Below are positions 61,030 to 64,000 of a stretch of DNA of 64,000 bases, in pieces (positions within the stretch are counted from its first letter, which is position 1; every line of letters begins with the position of its first letter). Under the pieces are notes generated by a model. That model did not search any database, was not told the origin of the DNA, and saw nothing but the letters and a program-made list of their open reading frames with translations. The stretch spans positions 5,843,327 to 5,907,326 of the forward strand of contig CP128386.1 of NCBI GenBank assembly GCA_030345135.1, given 5' to 3'. The stretch comes from Chitinophagaceae bacterium DXS (lineage in GTDB: Bacteria; Bacteroidota; Bacteroidia; Chitinophagales; Chitinophagaceae). The translations under genes were made by a program, and so were the position numbers.

Positions 61030-64000
61030 ATGAATACTTTTGCCGACCAATCTCAGAAAAACCATTCCCGTGAAGCGGATCACCTTTCCGCGGCACTTTC
61101 TGCAAACAGTGAAAGTCTGGGTTTTACAGATAACAGGCCGGAAGCCGTTGCTCAAAGGCAATTGCAGGAAATGGCCAACAATAGTCCGTCGGTAAAAAAA
61201 GTTGCAGGTTTGCAGGCTATGGCTGATCAATTTGCGGCCAGCAAAACCATCCAGAAAAAAAGCAACAAAACAGGACTGCCTGATGATCTGAAAAACGGCA
61301 TAGAAAATTTATCCGGTTATTCAATGGATGATGTGCGCGTACACTATAACTCCACAAAACCCGCACAACTACAAGCACATGCATTTGCGCAAGGTTCTGA
61401 TATTTATGTTGGAACCGGTAAGGAAATCTATTTGCCACATGAAGCATGGCATGTTGTTCAGCAAAAGCAGGGACGGGTAAATGCGACCATGCAAGTACAT
61501 GGCATAGGTGTTAATGACGATGAAGGATTGGAGGCTGAAGCCGATGTGATGGGAGCAAATGCGGCAAGAACAATGCCTGCAAATGATGGTCATACAACTG
61601 CATCACAACAATCGGCTACCATTCAAAGGCAGGTTAAAACCGGCGGTGAATCGAACGTGATCCAGTTAAAGCTTGATAAAAAAGCTGCATTGATCATAAG
61701 GAAATATATAAGAGACACGCTTAATTCGCTGAGCAACCTAATTGATACAAAAGCGTTGCGACAAATGCCCGAATTATTATCAGGCATACTAAGACGTATT
61801 GCTGAGATTGAAACACAGGCTATCAATAACTATAATACGTTGCCTGAAGCTGCGGCATTTGTTGATCACCAGTTAACGGGCGGCTACTTAAGTGTTATGG
61901 GCAGGTTGGCTCCGGCAATTCAGCAAGCTCCTCCCGGCGACAAAGTATTTAAAAAGCATCAATGGGATTTCCTGGTACCGCCTTCTATGCATATACAGGC
62001 TTCCGGCATATTAGAAAATGCTATGCTGGATGCCGGTACTTCGCTCACTTATCTTTCCCGGCGGAACCAGGTAGATGAATGGATGCAAGACTCTGGCGTA
62101 TCATTACAGATCTTTAAAAAAATGCATGAAAGCATTCAAAAGATCCTCTGGCTGGTGAATATAAGGCAATCACGAAAAAAAGAATTTACGATTACTGATG
62201 GCGAGGAATTGTTGAATTCGGTTGGCCGTTTATCCATGATGATCGCAGATATTGATTTTCTACCGTTTTGGGATACAAGACCGCTGCCAATGAACTGGAC
62301 TACCAATACTTATCTGACAAGCAGAGAGAATGCAACGGGCCAGTACACTGATGAACAGATCGAGCAACTGAAACAAAATACTTTCGCGCTGCGTAAAAAA
62401 TTGAACCCGGAAAATGCGGATGAACTTAATGCAAATAAAGAATTCAGGTATGAAGGTTCTGTTCCTGTTGGCCGGGGTCACCAAATGGCGTTGCATAGTG
62501 AGGGAGCCCTCCGGCTGGATTTTCATGAAGGAGACAGGATATTAGAAGAAGTTAGTCCCGGTGCGGAAAATGCTGATCTCAGTTACGAGAACATCGTTAA
62601 ATACCTTCGGAAAATAGATGGCCCACTGTTGCGAAATCAATTAAGAAGAGTGTTTGCAGATATGAGTGCGGCCGACCCTTTCATTCGTGAACTGGCCATT
62701 TTGCTGGTGGGCATTGAAGGATCTCAAAATAATATGATGGCTTTGCACGGCCCAATGATCACAGATCTGGTTGGTGAAGGTGCAATAAACTGGCAGCAGG
62801 CACTATTTACCGGCGGGCGTACACCTTCGCTTGAACAAATGCCGCTGTTTGTGTATGCTTCAGATGCAACACAGAAGGGTACTGACAACAGTAAAAGCAA
62901 AGGACCAATGGTGAGGCAGTCAGAACTGATGTTAAGCGGCAAACCCAATGAAAAAGAATTGGAACAAGCCCGGAAAGCCAGTAAGGACAAAGCACTCAGA
63001 CAAGAGGACACAGATGCCCGAAACACGGTTGTTAACGCTTCGGTTGCAGAATTAAAGAAAACTCAGGAAACAGCATTGAGTGAATTTATTGCCGGGCAAA
63101 AGCGGGAGAGTGCAGAGCAAGTCAGGATTTGGAAAGGAAAGCAGGAACAGTGGATGAGGGAGAATGTGCCTGCTGAACAAATTGAAGAGCAGTTGAAAAG
63201 AGCTCTGACTGAAAAAATGGATGCAGAGGACCTGAAAATAAAAAGGAAAATTGAACAGTTTCAAGCCGAACAGGAAAAAGCAAGGATCAGGTTGAGCAGT
63301 ACCAAAACCAAAGAGTACAATCAATCTGCCGAAGCAGCGGAGATTAAGAAGCAATTAAAGATGCTTGACTTTAAACCATCAGACGAAATGTCCCAATCTG
63401 CCGGCTACGATACTTTTCTTGAGGTTTATATGCAGCAGCAATTCAATTTAATGAACATGTTTATTAATGCCTTCTTCCCTCAGGTGCATTATCTTGATTT
63501 TGGACAGGGTGCTAAAGGGTTGGCTAACTATGTGAATTTTGCGCAGCGCCTGATTGAATACTATATGCTTTACAGGTTTTACAAGGAAGGTGATGAAGCG
63601 AAAAGTGAACAGGCCCGTTTTCATATCAACCGCGAAAAGGTGGAGAAATTCCTTGATCTTAGAAAAAGCGCGAAAAAAGAAGAAAAACCGCAAGTGGAAC
63701 ACGATTCCAGTCCAAACCTGTCTTTGCAATGGTATCTCGCAAGCCTGGCCGGTTCTGAATTTCTAATAAACAATTGCCTTATTTATGCCATTGCCAGGGC
63801 GATGGGTATAGAGCCTACACGCAATGACATTTATACGCTTCGCATTAAACTGAAGAAGATGGCCGGAGAGAACCTTGGCAGCATGCTGGATTTTCAGCAG
63901 CATACCGTTGGCATTATTATGGCTCATTTCGGACGTGAAGGCACTATACGGCTCTTTACCGGAGAAGGAGGAATGGCAACAAGTGAATTAACAATAGGGG
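61030..64000 (+). CDS. DUF4157-type toxin/effector, N-terminal 990 codons (runs off window)
   Basis: Open from ATG 61030 to the window edge. Residues about 90-180 carry a DUF4157-type domain (GYSMDDVRVHYNSTKPAQL, AFAQGSDIYVGTGKEIYLP, HEAWHVVQQKQGRVNATMQV) with HEAWH at 137-141, an HExxH metallopeptidase-like motif. DUF4157 proteins are typical cargo or effectors of extracellular contractile injection systems in Bacteroidota. The middle (about 200-650) is helical and unrecognised; 670-780 is a charged coiled coil. Near the edge NNCLIYAIARAMG (Cys916) resembles the Cys-loop start of OTU/papain-like peptidases, but the rest is missing. No signal peptide, which also suits injected cargo. Confidence 0.75.
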   Translation, partial: MNTFADQSQKNHSREADHLSAALSANSESLGFTDNRPEAVAQRQLQEMANNSPSVKKVAGLQAMADQFAASKTIQKKSNKTGLPDDLKNGIENLSGYSMDDVRVHYNSTKPAQLQAHAFAQGSDIYVGTGKEIYLPHEAWHVVQQKQGRVNATMQVHGIGVNDDEGLEAEADVMGANAARTMPANDGHTTASQQSATIQRQVKTGGESNVIQLKLDKKAALIIRKYIRDTLNSLSNLIDTKALRQMPELLSGILRRIAEIETQAINNYNTLPEAAAFVDHQLTGGYLSVMGRLAPAIQQAPPGDKVFKKHQWDFLVPPSMHIQASGILENAMLDAGTSLTYLSRRNQVDEWMQDSGVSLQIFKKMHESIQKILWLVNIRQSRKKEFTITDGEELLNSVGRLSMMIADIDFLPFWDTRPLPMNWTTNTYLTSRENATGQYTDEQIEQLKQNTFALRKKLNPENADELNANKEFRYEGSVPVGRGHQMALHSEGALRLDFHEGDRILEEVSPGAENADLSYENIVKYLRKIDGPLLRNQLRRVFADMSAADPFIRELAILLVGIEGSQNNMMALHGPMITDLVGEGAINWQQALFTGGRTPSLEQMPLFVYASDATQKGTDNSKSKGPMVRQSELMLSGKPNEKELEQARKASKDKALRQEDTDARNTVVNASVAELKKTQETALSEFIAGQKRESAEQVRIWKGKQEQWMRENVPAEQIEEQLKRALTEKMDAEDLKIKRKIEQFQAEQEKARIRLSSTKTKEYNQSAEAAEIKKQLKMLDFKPSDEMSQSAGYDTFLEVYMQQQFNLMNMFINAFFPQVHYLDFGQGAKGLANYVNFAQRLIEYYMLYRFYKEGDEAKSEQARFHINREKVEKFLDLRKSAKKEEKPQVEHDSSPNLSLQWYLASLAGSEFLINNCLIYAIARAMGIEPTRNDIYTLRIKLKKMAGENLGSMLDFQQHTVGIIMAHFGREGTIRLFTGEGGMATSELTIG

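Overview
The window looks like a chromosomal piece of a Bacteroidota genome, most likely family Chitinophagaceae (Chitinophaga/Niastella-like). Supporting signs are a SusC/SusD pair with its own ECF sigma factor and FecR, DUF3078 and DUF6443-type proteins, many Sec-exported proteins and lipoproteins, and promoter-like TAnnTTTG boxes close to start codons. I saw no rRNA, tRNA, CRISPR array, transposase or integrase. Family names come from recognising motifs by eye; no database search was run.

Layout. 1-4.0 kb: an edge-truncated unknown gene, two RDD membrane proteins, gyrB and a small conserved ORF. 4.1-7.8 kb: an amino-sugar-like cluster of NahK-like kinase, LacI-family repressor and HGSNAT-like membrane protein, with the same perfect palindrome CAAACGTTTG upstream of both kinase and repressor. 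8.1-18.8 kb: envelope and secreted proteins (DUF3078, CsgG-like, TlpA-like thioredoxin), a one-protein beta-propeller/HTH regulator, then two lipoproteins (nucleotide pyrophosphatase with LamG domain; GH144-like). 19.0-26.5 kb: SusD, SusC, FecR and ECF sigma on the minus strand. 26.5-39.8 kb: mostly housekeeping genes (rlmD, an active/inactive rhomboid pair, two EEP-family proteins, cysS, a SWIM-SNF2 helicase, a secreted sugar isomerase) separated by repeat-rich gaps.

39.9-60.8 kb is the accessory region. After a coiled-coil/barrel protein come four tandem tail-fibre-like genes sharing a C-terminal module. They run, with gaps of 2-27 nt, into two large Rhs-type genes: 1168 aa (shell-like N half) and 1700 aa (DUF6443, YD repeats, Rhs hinge, unknown toxin-like tip). 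Downstream is a graveyard and arsenal of tips and candidate immunity genes: a duplicated, twice-frameshifted Rhs end carrying an HEWGH metallopeptidase-like domain, an exported protein overlapping it by ATGA, paralogous lipoproteins each preceded by fragments of one lost tip, and a gene with a signal peptide broken at a T8 tract. Hairpin elements of shared design lie between several of these genes.

The window ends inside a gene of at least 990 codons with a DUF4157-like HEAWH domain, of the kind found in effectors of extracellular contractile injection systems. The last 20 kb therefore reads as a toxin-delivery neighbourhood. The best candidate for something undescribed is the combination of tail-fibre-like genes, a split Rhs shell and a tip/immunity cassette array.
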